Below, in pieces: positions 37,601 to 46,308 of a DNA stretch of 64,000 bases. Source of the stretch: Aldehydirespirator sp965116865 (GTDB taxonomy: Bacteria; Actinomycetota; Acidimicrobiia; Acidimicrobiales; Aldehydirespiratoraceae); the NCBI GenBank assembly GCA_965116865.1, contig OZ220727.1:124001-188000 (forward strand), written 5' to 3'. Position numbers and translations under genes: made by a program. Each line of letters starts with the position of its first letter. Position 1 is the stretch's first letter. The notes under the pieces are model-generated. The model was not told the origin of the DNA. It saw nothing but the letters and a program-made list of their open reading frames with translations, and did no database searches.

Positions 37601-38670
37601 TTGTGGAGAGCACCGTCGAACTGTACGAGGACGACAGCCCCTGGGTGCGGACCATATGGAACTACATCATCCTCCAGGATAGGTGGTACAAGCACATCAA
37701 GCTTATCAAGCCCGAGGATGATGACTCGGGCAACTCCATATTGGGCATCACCTATGTGGGCTGCAACACCCACACGCTCAGTCTGCGCGATTGCTACTTT
37801 TCAGACATGGAGATCACAGCGCCCTACAAGGAGACGGCAGAGGTTGTGCTGCACGAACTGGCCCATGCCTATCTCATGACCACCGGCCTGCACAGCGACG
37901 ACGTCCGGGACGCGCTGGGCGTCGCATGGCTGTTCTTCCACGACAACTACTATGATCAGGACGAGCCGGCTTGCGCGGTGGATCTGTTCGTCGACGCGCT
38001 GGTCTCGCTCACGATGGACAGCCCGACGCTGCGCACCTACCCCAGCGAAGGCTGCACCACGGACACGGCGCCGTCGTCGGACGCCGTAGCGATGGTGCAG
38101 AGCGTGCTCGACGGAGAGGCCAGCGATTGGCTCGCCGAGAACTACTGCACAGCAACCACGGCATGGGCGAAGGTCAAGTCGGCGTCGGGGATCGACAACG
38201 CGAACCAGAGAGCGGGCCGCAATTTGATTGTGTACAACATGCAGGGACTTTTCGGCGGGTACGAGTCGGAGCGCGTCGCGGCGCAGGCGGGGTACGTCTC
38301 GGACAGCACCGAGACCAACCCGTGGAACCACAGCGTCTGCACGATCCCCGACCCCGACCCGCCGGCCGGTTCGCCCGGGGCGCCCGGATCGTTCACACTG
38401 GCGTCGGGCAGCGGCCAGATCACTGCGACCTGGGCGGTGCCGGCAGACACCGGCACGTCGGCGATCACCGGCTACGAGCTGCAGTGGAGGCTCGACGACG
38501 ACGCCTACGACCAGACCGACGACTCCACCCGCAAAGCCGATCTGGGCGCCTCGACCCTGTCCCGCATCGTCACCGGGCTCGACAGCGAGCGCTACGCCAT
38601 GCGGGTGCGGGCCGTCAACGACACCGGCGCGGGCGCATGGTCGGCCGAGATGTTCAGCCAGCCGAGCTAA
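34687..38670 (+). CDS. SLH-FnIII surface protein with HELAH metallopeptidase-like domain (C)
   Basis: The protein has 1327 residues from ATG 34687, with the same domain order as B: export helix, three SLH domains (VSRAQMASFLVRAFGL signatures), about eight FnIII domains, one peptidase-like domain and a terminal FnIII. H1056-E-L-A-H1060 is intact, but the position of the third ligand is Asp (D1099 in VDLFVDAL) instead of the Glu seen twice in A. Its first ~2.85 kb and last ~0.58 kb are almost identical to B, while 37540-38085 differs strongly. That pattern suggests recent duplication or gene conversion with cassette exchange. Envelope attachment through SLH is expected; proteolysis is plausible but unproven. 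Confidence 0.87.
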   Translation: MAWASKAARGRCALGGSGCLRGVVFRGGCLGVFRRVWVVVVVLLVGAVGLGVGSAVGQGSGFSDVGGGVHAASVGLLAADGVFEGTECGEGLFCPFEPLLRGDMAVWMVRVLGEGASGVSSRFGDVDAGGWRAGYVERLAELGVTKGCRSDPLEFCPDDVVSRAQMASFLVRAFGLAPASGSHGFSDVGGVHEGNIAALAAAGVTRGCRSDPLEFCPGDAVSRAQMASFLQRGRTVGEEAEDGVEDGAVVGPGPGVGPVPTVPSVVTVAVEPAVPRSLGLRGGDEVLEVSWSAPVSDGGRPVTGYVVQWRTDFGSYGGNEQTAAGSPHTVAGLVNGTRYWVRVAAVNEVGRGGWSAEVDAVPVTVPGRPERVAVERGDSEVWLSWWRPGDDGGSITGYVVQWRSGTQDYSSSRQRAAASSPFVVAGLTNGTAYWLRVAAENDAGRGEWSDDEEIIAVPARVPAAPGGVTADPLDGSLAVWWHEPDDGGLSITGYVVQWKSGAGLFGSSREATPKESPYTVTGLTNGTAYQVRVAARNEVGLGGWSDDASGTPRGVPGAPGDLAVARGGSGKLAVSWSAPSSGSAVTGYEVQWRTRTEQWSASRQATLAAGTLAHTVTGLTNGTAYQVRVAALAAGGGRTWSLPVPGTPAGVPAKPGDVLVQRGGSGELVVSWDASGDGGSAISGYVVQWKSGAESYSSSREASPTGRTHTVTGLTNGAEHRVRVAAVNQVGQGAWSSDASGTPAARPDAPGSLSAVSAPPPRGDKELELEWSPPSETGGFDIARYVVQWRSGADQFGTDPAREATISPPFADPVTHSLTSLKNGTEYSVRVAAVTRAGQGDWSDTVSATPYGRPRAPNLNIWYLYKALAAQWTPHSDTGGLPVAGYRLQWKSGNQEFVSGQGRDISVTSGLDAAEFLHTVDGLTPGTEYTFRVWAYTYDSVAGANREGRTDAGNGTPRDSPGTHDDWALRRFVESTVELYEDDSPWVRTIWNYIILQDRWYKHIKLIKPEDDDSGNSILGITYVGCNTHTLSLRDCYFSDMEITAPYKETAEVVLHELAHAYLMTTGLHSDDVRDALGVAWLFFHDNYYDQDEPACAVDLFVDALVSLTMDSPTLRTYPSEGCTTDTAPSSDAVAMVQSVLDGEASDWLAENYCTATTAWAKVKSASGIDNANQRAGRNLIVYNMQGLFGGYESERVAAQAGYVSDSTETNPWNHSVCTIPDPDPPAGSPGAPGSFTLASGSGQITATWAVPADTGTSAITGYELQWRLDDDAYDQTDDSTRKADLGASTLSRIVTGLDSERYAMRVRAVNDTGAGAWSAEMFSQPS

Positions 38671-38682
38671 GCTCCCGACTCG

Positions 38683-38910
38683 TTCGCTGCGCTCATGGGC
38701 AGTTTGAGGTGCTGGCTGCGGTGATGGGACGGTGCGTGGTGTCACTCTCGCTCTTGTTCGCTGCGCTCATGGGCAGTTTGAGGTGCTGGCTGCGGTGATG
38801 GGACGGTGCGTGGTGTCACTCTCGCTCTTGTTCGCTGCGACTTGAGGGCCGCTCGGGCCACGGCCTCGCCCGTACGGGCCGCGTCGCTCCCGCCTGTCCG
38901 CGCAGCCTCT
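38683..38910. repeat. 74-bp array and dispersed repeat, copy 3
   Basis: TTCGCTGCGCTCATGGGCAG starts at 38683 and 38757, and a partial unit at 38831 (74 bp). The rest (GGGCCGCTCGGGCCACGGCC...CCTGTCCGCGCAGCC) is the reverse complement of the dispersed family, so here a family member has itself been tandemly duplicated. Confidence 0.85.
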
Positions 38911-38922
38911 TAGCCTGGGTCC

Positions 38923-40419
38923 GTGTCCCGTCCGAGCACCGGCGACCTGATCGCCGGGGTGTCGGTGGCGTTCGTCGCCATCCCGCAGTCGCTGGCCTAC
39001 GCCGAACTGGCCGGGCTCCCGGCTCAGTACGGCCTGTACGCGACGGCGCTGCCGTCGCTGCTGGCCGCGTTCTTCGTGTCGTCGCGGTACCTCCAGACCG
39101 GGCCGGTGGCCTTGACCGCCCTGCTCACCCTCGGGGCGCTGTCGGGGGTGGCCGAGCCCGGCGAGGCCGGCTACGTCCGCAGCGCGGCGCTGCTGGCCTT
39201 GCTGGTGGGCATCATCCGCGTGCTGTTGGGCGCAGCCCGCATGGGGCGGGTGGCCTACGTGCTGTCGGAGCCGGTCGTCACCGGGTTCACCGCCGGCGCC
39301 GCGGTCGTGATCATCGCCTCGCAGCTTCCCAAGATCTTCGACGTGTACCCCGACGGGCCGGTGCTGGCCGCAGCGGTGCGGGCTCTGGGCCGGCCCGGCG
39401 AGTGGCGCTGGCCGGCTGTCGCCTTCGCTGTGGTGACGGTGGTCCTGATGCTCGGCGGTCGCCATGTCCACCGCTTGTTCCCCGGCGTGCTGGTGGCAGT
39501 CATCGCCGGTGTGGTGCTGGCCGGCGCCGGCGGCTACGAGGGTTCGAAGGTGGGCGAACTCGACGGCGGTTTCATTCCGCTGAGCCTCGGCTTCCCGTGG
39601 TCGCAGGCGCCGGGCCTGCTGCTGCCGGCGGCGGTGATCGCCCTGGTCGGGTTCGCCGAGCCGGCGTCGATCGCCCGCACCTACGCCGCCGCCGACCGCC
39701 TGCCGTGGAACGCCAACCGCGAGATGGTGAGCCAGGGCGTCGCCAACCTCGCCTCCGCGGTGTCGGGTGCCTTCCCGGTGGGCGGCTCCTTCTCGCGCAG
39801 CTCGCTCAACCGTCTGGCCGGCGCCACCAGTGCATGGTCCGGCGCGATCACCGGCGCCTTCGTGCTGGCCGTGCTGCCGCTCGCCTTCCTGATGGAGGAC
39901 CTGCCCACCTCGGTGCTCGGCGCGATCGTGATAGTGGTTGTGGTGCGGCTCGTCGACGTCCGGGAGATGGCCCGTCTGCCGTGGGGCTCGTTCCCTCAGG
40001 CGCTGGTGGGCGCAGGGACCACGTTCGCCACCATCGGCTTCGCGCCCCGGGTGGAGCGGGGCGTGCTGGTGGGGATCGGGCTGGCCATCGCGGTGCATCT
40101 CTACCGCGAGATGCAGGTCATCACCCCCGCCGAGCGGAGCCGTGAGACCCTCACCGTGCGGCCCAAGGGAGTGATGTGGTTCGCCACCGTGCCGCAGGTG
40201 GAGCGCTCGGTCCGTGAGGAGCTGGCCACCGAACGCGACCTGACGTCGGTGGTGATCGACCTGTCCGGCGTGGGACGGCTCGACTATTCTGGGGCGGTGG
40301 CGCTGCGCCGCATCATCGAGAGGATGTCGGCCGGCGGGGTGACGGTAGTCGTGGCCGGCGTCCCTCCCAGCGCGTCGGGGGCGGTGCGCGCCGAGCTGGA
40401 GGACTACCAGTCGCGGTAG
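38923..40419 (+). CDS. SulP-family anion transporter with STAS domain
   Basis: This 498-residue protein starts at GTG 38923. TAGCCT is six bases upstream, so a leaderless message is likely. The SulP signature is present early (DLIAGVSVAFVAIPQSLAYAELAGLP), with about eleven hydrophobic spans to residue ~400 and GSFSRSSLNRLAGA in the second repeat. The cytosolic STAS domain follows (SVVIDLSGVGRLDYSGAVAL) to the end. It would move sulfate, bicarbonate or another anion across the inner membrane; specificity is not decidable. The last codons and stop form the first part of a 72-bp tandem array. Confidence 0.9.
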   Translation: MSRPSTGDLIAGVSVAFVAIPQSLAYAELAGLPAQYGLYATALPSLLAAFFVSSRYLQTGPVALTALLTLGALSGVAEPGEAGYVRSAALLALLVGIIRVLLGAARMGRVAYVLSEPVVTGFTAGAAVVIIASQLPKIFDVYPDGPVLAAAVRALGRPGEWRWPAVAFAVVTVVLMLGGRHVHRLFPGVLVAVIAGVVLAGAGGYEGSKVGELDGGFIPLSLGFPWSQAPGLLLPAAVIALVGFAEPASIARTYAAADRLPWNANREMVSQGVANLASAVSGAFPVGGSFSRSSLNRLAGATSAWSGAITGAFVLAVLPLAFLMEDLPTSVLGAIVIVVVVRLVDVREMARLPWGSFPQALVGAGTTFATIGFAPRVERGVLVGIGLAIAVHLYREMQVITPAERSRETLTVRPKGVMWFATVPQVERSVREELATERDLTSVVIDLSGVGRLDYSGAVALRRIIERMSAGGVTVVVAGVPPSASGAVRAELEDYQSR

Positions 40420-40590
40420 CCTGGCCGCTCGTCGCGACCACGCAGTCTGCAGACCCACTACCGCAAGACTATGGAGGTCAAGTCGCGGTAGCTTGGCCGC
40501 TCGTCGCGACCACGCAGTCTGCAGACCCACTACCGCAAGACTATGGAGGTCAAGTCGCGGTAGCTTGGCCGCTCGTCGCGACCCCGCAGT
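40411..40590. repeat. 72-bp tandem array containing the sulP-type gene end
   Basis: TCGCGGTAGC.TGGCCGCTCG starts at 40411, 40483 and 40555 (72 bp). The first unit contains the final codon and TAG stop of the transporter gene, so the 3' end has been copied twice downstream. Confidence 0.95.
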
Positions 40591-40696
40591 CCTGGAGCCC
40601 GCAAGGCCGACAGTCGTCGACGGGCCGCTGGCAGGAGATCCCGTCCGGTGCCTGCTTGATGGGGTGCAGTCGATGGCCGACAGCACTCGCCGCCAT

Positions 40697-40800
40697 GCAT
40701 CGCTAGAACGAGAAGCCGTCCAGCACCCCGACCACTACAAAGACAGGAGGGAGATCAAAGACGGGCCGGGCATCGCTAGAACGAGAAGCCGTCCAGCACC
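40697..40800. repeat. 73-bp duplication of the ACT-protein gene end
   Basis: GCATCGCTAGAACGAGAAGC occurs at 40697 and 40770. The second copy contains the stop and last codons of the leftward ACT gene, and the first is a displaced copy downstream of it. Confidence 0.88.
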
Positions 40801-41171
40801 TGCTTGAGGGTGTCGGCGTCGTCGGCGCCGAGCACGACCCTCGAGTTGGTGGCCACATAGACGATGTCGATGTTGATGCCGGCGTCGGAGACCATCCGGG
40901 CCAGTTCGGCCAACTCGCCGGGACGGTCCTTGGCTTGGACCACCACCACCTCGCGTTCGCGGGTGACGATCGGTCCGTGCGTGTTGGCCAGCGCCCGGTA
41001 CACGGGTTCGCTGTGGGGCACGAGGATGTGGAGTTCCGCGGTTCCGCCGTTTCCCATGCAGGTTGCGGCTGCGATGTTGACGCCCGCGTCGCTGATCGCT
41101 GTCGCCACTCTGGCCAGCGCTCCCGGTTCGTTCTTCAATTCGATCACCAGGTCACTGGCCAGAGTCGCCAT
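40776..41171 (-). CDS. Tandem ACT-domain protein
   Basis: This 131-residue protein starts at ATG 41171 with GGAGGA upstream. It holds two ACT units: residues ~5-60 (VIELKNEPGALARVATAISD, AGVNIAAATC) and ~68-128 (EVVVVQAKDRPGELAELARM, AGINIDIVYVATNSRVVLGA). Stand-alone double ACT proteins usually bind an amino acid or similar ligand and regulate metabolism. No catalytic domain is attached and the ligand is unknown. It stands alone on the minus strand between the transporter and the coiled-coil gene. Confidence 0.85.
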   Translation of the reverse strand: MATLASDLVIELKNEPGALARVATAISDAGVNIAAATCMGNGGTAELHILVPHSEPVYRALANTHGPIVTREREVVVVQAKDRPGELAELARMVSDAGINIDIVYVATNSRVVLGADDADTLKQVLDGFSF

Positions 41172-41324
41172 GAGAGCAGGTCCTCCGAGGGTTGTGGGGC
41201 CCGATGCGTGCGTCCGGGCGGATTGGCAACCGACTGTAGAGCACGACCGGGCTGTCGGCCACCGGCCCGGCCCACATATCGCAGACAGGTTCTGATGTCG
41301 TCGCCCGCGTGCGGCCGGCTCGCA

Positions 41325-41435
41325 TCGGTGGTTCGGTGTGAGCGGCCGGTGTTGTCGCCTGCCGCGCAGGTCTTGAGCTGGGCAAGCGAGGCCGTGTCGG
41401 TGGTTCGGTGTGAGCGGCCGGTGTTGTCGCCTGCC
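41325..41435. repeat. 72-bp direct duplication
   Basis: TCGGTGGTTCGGTGTGAGCG, followed by GCCGGTGTTGTCGCCTGCCG, occurs at 41325 and 41397 (72 bp). No gene is seen in 41172-41547. Confidence 0.9.
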
Positions 41436-41547
41436 GGCTGTCAGTCGAGCCGCGCCCGCAAGGCCTTGGTCGGGGCTGGGTGCGAGCGGCTGGGGCACTC
41501 GTCTGCTCGTGGTGGGGCTGTATCACGGGTGGGTGCGGGGGTGGTGG

Positions 41548-42033
41548 TCACGGGGGCGGTGCGGTGTCGGCGCCGCTGGTCGTGGTGGGATTGAGGAGTG
41601 TTCCCTGAAGTGCGGCGTCTACCTCTTTCGCCATGTTCAACGCGGCGATGAGGGCGGTGAGCTTGAGGTTGATCTCGTCGAGCTTGACATCTTGGGCGTC
41701 CACTTTCGCCTCGAGCCGGGTGAAGCGCTCTTCGATGGCTGTGAAGCGCTCTTCGATGCCCGCGAAGCGGTCGTTGGTGGTGGCGAGGCTATGGGCGAGC
41801 AGGGCGATGATGACGGCGCCCATGGCACCGAGGATGGCGGTGAGGACGGCGCCGAAGAGGCTCAGCAGCGGGTTGACGGCGATCTGGTCGCGCAGGCGGA
41901 TCCGGCTCTCGGCGATGGCGCCGTCGAGGGCGACGGCCTGGGCTGCGGGCAAGGGGTTCTGGTCGGGCTGGGTGTCGGGGGTGTGGGCCATGGGGGGCGC
42001 CGCGGCTGCGGCCGGGATGGGTGTTGTGGTCAT
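41548..42033 (-). CDS. Membrane-anchored coiled-coil protein (paralogous design to 11683-12144)
   Basis: This 161-residue protein starts at ATG 42033 with GGAGAGG upstream. It has a Pro/Ala/Thr-rich N-terminus and one membrane helix at ~72-98 (SLFGAVLTAILGAMGAVIIA). A heptad-like coiled coil follows, with RFAGIEERFTAIEERFTRLE, then KLDEINLKLTALIAAL. The architecture matches the rightward gene near 12 kb, and both share a CATTG...CTGATAT.GC sequence upstream. No function can be assigned. Confidence 0.68.
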   Translation of the reverse strand: MTTTPIPAAAAAPPMAHTPDTQPDQNPLPAAQAVALDGAIAESRIRLRDQIAVNPLLSLFGAVLTAILGAMGAVIIALLAHSLATTNDRFAGIEERFTAIEERFTRLEAKVDAQDVKLDEINLKLTALIAALNMAKEVDAALQGTLLNPTTTSGADTAPPP

Positions 42034-42443
42034 GGGGCCTCTCCGGCGTGGGCGGCTCCGCTGCGGGCGGGGCGGGTTGTGTGTCGGTCGGCTGGCCGTC
42101 GCAAGCCCGGCCGGCGAGGCTGGCACAGGAGGCTATATCAGAGTCAATGCAATGTCAACACATACGAGCATGATATCCCTTCTCGTGTCTGCGACTGCAT
42201 GACGTCTGGCGGCGTCCTGCACTGCAACAGTGGTGGGCAGGGTCGCGGTGTCGCAGGTTCCGGCTTGTGTCCGGCTCCATGGCGTCGTGCATTGCGGTGG
42301 TCGGGCGCCGCGCTCAGGCACCCGCCGACTGGCTGCGAGCCGGCTCCAACGATCTCATAACTCCAAACGGATCGATCCGCGCGGTGTCTTGGACGCGTCC
42401 GCCGTGGCGGGCCCGGCGCGGACGGGTAGTCTGAGGCGGTCCG
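42034..42443. other. Regulatory/intergenic region with promoter candidate and diverged 70-bp duplication
   Basis: On the minus strand, TTGACA (42158-42153) and TATAGC (42137-42132) form a candidate promoter for the coiled-coil gene, although the 15-bp spacing is short. GGCGTCSTGCAYTGC occurs at 42211 and 42281 (70 bp), a decayed duplication. TAGTCT near 42427 could be the -10 box of the tRNA genes. No protein gene is seen. Confidence 0.5.
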
Positions 42444-42515
42444 TCGGGGATGGTGTAATCGGTAACACAGCTGGTTCTGGTCCAGCCATTGGGGGTTCGA
42501 GTCCTCCTCCCCGAA
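42444..42515 (+). tRNA. tRNA-Gln(CTG)
   Basis: The cloverleaf is complete. The acceptor TCGGGGA pairs with TCCCCGA. The anticodon stem GCTGG/CCAGC encloses loop TTCTGGT with anticodon CTG. The T arm is GGGGG-TTCGAGT-CCTCC. The 3' CCA is not encoded. Confidence 0.93.
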
Positions 42516-42560
42516 CCCGCAGCTATGCTGCGGCCGCCCGCGGTTTCCGCGCGCGTGCCC

Positions 42561-42636
42561 GCCCCGTTCGTCTAGCGGCCTAGGACGCCACCCTCTCAAG
42601 GTGGTAGCACGGGTTCAAATCCCGTACGGGGTGCCA
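42561..42636 (+). tRNA. tRNA-Glu(CTC) with encoded CCA
   Basis: Acceptor GCCCCGT pairs with ACGGGGT. The anticodon stem CCACC/GGTGG encloses loop CTCTCAA with anticodon CTC. The T arm is CGGG-TTCAAAT-CCCG, and GCCA closes the 3' end. The decayed accessory island starts immediately downstream. Confidence 0.93.
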
Positions 42637-42783
42637 CTGCCAGACCTACAAATAGCCTCTGACCTCTGCAAATAGCTCAGAATGAGAGTCACATTATTAT
42701 TTTGAGTATCGTTATTCGACCTGGTGCTCGGGTATCGGGACTTGGCATCGGGTATCGGGACTTGACATCGGGGAGCGGACTGT

Positions 42784-45700
42784 GTGCTGTCACAGGCTCA
42801 GCTTGGTGCATACGGCCTGACTGGATCAGGATCGGCCATCACCCGCTTCGGTGATCTGCGAGATGAAGCCAGGGCACAGGGCAAGTGGCGCGATGTCGTG
42901 GCGTACGGACTTGACGAGTTGGAGGACTGGTTGGCGCAGGCGCCGGTCACGCGCGCGTGGTTCGCGGACCAACTCGGACTGCATCCAGGCGGCTACCGGT
43001 CGGCCCGAGAGTGGTGGCGGGACTGGGCTTCGGCGACCAGTCCCGCTCTGCCGCCTGATCTGCTGATCGCGGGACGCGACGAGCAGGCTCACGAGCTGCT
43101 GCAACGCTTGGACGGCGAGCCAGTGGTGACAACAGTTCGGGCTGAGAGCACAGACGAGGTGGCGGCCTTCGTGGTCGCCGCCGCCCTGTCCGAGAACGAC
43201 TCTGCCGAGGGACTCCTGGCTCGCACCGCTGTGGTCGATGACATCGACTCATGGCGTGCGATGCTTGGGTGGCGATCACCGTTGGTCCTGGTGTCTACCC
43301 GGCGGGAACTGGTGAACGAACTTCGCGTCGGCAGCGGACATCATGTGGTGGTTCCTGCGCTCGGCGCTCAGGGCGATCTCTGTCTGCCGCGGATCGACTC
43401 TCGTGAAGCCCAACAAGCGCTCGAAGGCGCCGGAATGAAGGCCGCTGAGGCTGAGGAGACCGGCCGCCTGGCCCGACGATGTCTCATGGCAGCGCGTATC
43501 CGCTTGGCGAGATCTCGCGAACTGTTGCTTCCCGGATGGGCGAAGGCACCGGCCCCTCGACCGGTGCGGGCTGTGCTTCTTGCAGGATTCTGGTCACACG
43601 CCGCTGACGACGATCGGGAGGTTCTCGCCGCGTTGGCGGGCGAAGACTACGAGACTCTCAACGAACGGCTTGAACAGATGGGTCACGACAGGTGCCCACT
43701 CGCTATGCGAGCGGATCGCGCATGGCACTTGGTGTCAGTGGTTGATACTTGGGAGCTGCTGCGTTCCCATATCACCGTTGATGATCTTGAGAGGTTGAAG
43801 TCAGCGGTCCAGCAGGTGCTCGGAGAGCGCGATGAATCCCTCGAAAGCCCCGATGAGCGCTGGATGGGTTCGGTGTTCGGCAGGGCGCGTCCGTATTCTT
43901 CCGAGTTGCGGAGGGCTTGGCCCGGTCGCTGGCGTTTCTTGCCCTTCATAGCGAGGACGTATCGGGCACCGGTCGCTCCGACGGGGCTGGATGGGCCTCG
44001 GCGCTCGTGCGGGAACTTCTGCCTCCGGCAGATTCTACCGAGGACATCGATGCGTGGCTCTCGCTCAGAGACGTTCTACCCACGCTGGCAGAGGCAGCAC
44101 CCGCAGTGTTCCTTGACGCGCTTGAATCGACCTTGCAGACCGCTGACGCCCACCGTTCATCTGTTGTTGTCTCGCTGCACTCGACCATCGTGTGGAGCTT
44201 GGAGAGGATCGCGTGGTGCGAGGATCACTTCGCTCGCGCCACCTATGCGCTTGCCGCTCTCCATGAGGGACTTGCAGGCGAGAATGCCGAAACCACGGCG
44301 ATGCAGAAGCTTGTGGGGATGTTCTTTCCGTGGCGACCCATCTCCAGCGTGCCGCAGGAAGCGCGACTACAGGTACTCGACAGCCTGCGCTCTCGTCACC
44401 CCCACTGCGCATGGCAGCTGATGATGAACTTGCTGAAGTCCGATGCCCTGATCATGGAGACTGAGCGGCCACTCTTTCGTGACTGGGCGACGGAGCATGC
44501 GGCGTTGACGAGGGCGGATCTAGCGGCGTTCACAACCGAGGTCGCGCGACGCGCCGCGGAGACTCTCGGAACCGATCCCGGCCGCGTCGCGGAAGTGGTT
44601 GAGTGCCTGGAACGCCTGCAACCGGGGGCTGCTGAACCGATGCTCGGTGCCGTCGAGTCGGCCGTCAAGCAACGGGATTGGCCCGACGAGGAGCGGGCGA
44701 AGGTCTCCAAGGCATTTCACGGGATCATTCCTCGGGCTCGCGCCCGAGGCGAGTCCCACGCCGTCCTGTCGGAACCGCAGTTGTGTCGCCTAGAGGCGGT
44801 CGCCTCCAAGCTCGAGTCGCCGGATGGGGTCGAGCGACACCTGTGGTTGTTCGAAAAGTGGTTCCCGCGAATCGAGGGCTCTTCCATCCAGGACGGCTTC
44901 GAGCTGCACGAGCCCCGCGTCAACGAGTCCCGGCGCGACGCCATGTCAGACATCTACAACGCTTCAGGAATGAGTGGGGTGCTGCGCCTGGCATCTGAAC
45001 CGTCGGTGGCGGAACGGAACTGTAGACACTTCGTCAGCCGTGCATTGGCCGACTTGCTCGCCGGCGAAGCAGACGACGAGTTGCTGCAGATGCTCGCCGA
45101 AGACAGGCCGCAGCACGAGAGGGACTTGGCCTTCGAGTATTTCGCGAGACGCTTCCGCATGGAGGACTGGGCATGGCTCGATCAGCTCTTGGAGCGCAAC
45201 GACTTCACTGACTACCAGCGGGCTCGGCTGATAGGCGCAACGAGGGACTACCCAAGAGCATGGCGAACCGCCGAGACCGCAGCGGGTGCCGTCGCTGCAA
45301 TCTTCTGGGAGCACTTCGTGCCCTATGGGCTAGGGCATGGCTTCACTCACGTCGAGTTCGTGGCGGGGCGCCTGCTCGACGCGGGCCGTCCCAAGGCTGC
45401 AATGACGCTGTTGACGACGTACACCAACGAGGCCAGTGTCGCCGACTCCGAGCAGGCTGCCCAACTGGCCGCACGCGTCGTAAGCGAGCTAGCGGGATCG
45501 TCCGAGGGCCTAATTTCTGACGCTCGTCTCGAATACGACCTTCAGGATCTGTTCGAGTTGATGAACAGACATCGAGCGTCGGTGGGCGACGACACGATCG
45601 CAGCACTCGAATGGCACTGCCTTCCTGTGCTGGGCTTCGAACCAACCGCGACCTGCCTGCACCGTCGAATGGCCACTGATCCCCAGTTCTTTGTCGATCT

Positions 45701-46274
45701 GGTCTGCTGCCTCTACCGTCCACGAAACCGGGAGGTGGATGATGAAGCGTCCATGGAGCCCCCCGACGCCCTAACCCGTCAGCGGGTCGATCGAGTTCAC
45801 CGCCTGCTGAATTCGTGGCAGCACTTGCCAGGCCTCCGAGAAGACGGCACTATCGATGCCACGGCGCTGCGCGAGTGGATCGCTGAGGCGAGGCGCCTAC
45901 TGCGTGACGCCGACCGTACAAAGGTCGGCGAGCAACGCATCGGACAGGTTCTATGGGCGGCTCCCGAAGGTCCAGACGGAATCAAGCCCGGCACGGAGAT
46001 TCGTGAACTTCTTGAGGAACTCTGTGGCAACCAGATCGAAATAGGCCTAAGCCTAGCGATCGTCAACAGCCAGGGTGTCACATGGCGTGCCCTGGACGCG
46101 GGGGGCGGTCAAGAGCGACAACTGGCGGCCGACTATCGTCGCCAAGCCGATCAGTTGAAATATCAGTGGCCCCGAACCGCGAGCCTCCTCGCGGATGTGG
46201 CGCGCAGCTACGAGTGCCACGGCCGCTGGGAGGACGAGGACGCTGAACGCATCCGAACCGGCCTAGAGCGATAG
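42784..46274 (+). pseudogene. NTPase-like large protein, 5'-truncated and frameshifted
   Basis: Two overlapping frames (GTG 42784 to 44421, and about 43914 to 46274) read as one protein of ~1160 residues. Joining ...SSELRR to GLARSLAFLALHSED needs one extra G in the GGG run at 43913-43915. The first part (GKWRDVVAYGLDELEDWLAQ, REWWRDWASATSPALPPDLL, IAGRDEQ) and the long helical remainder (LRDVLPTLAEAAPAVFLDAL) match my recollection of an uncharacterised ~1200-residue family. Members usually begin with a restriction-endonuclease-like domain and have NTPase-like middles. That N-terminal domain is missing here: homology starts abruptly after the tRNA-Glu gene. Base composition is AT-richer than neighbours, suggesting transfer. 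The frameshift could be a homopolymer sequencing error. Confidence 0.65.
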
Positions 46275-46308
46275 GTGCTCCATCAGCAACCTACGGAGCC
46301 TGGGCGAA

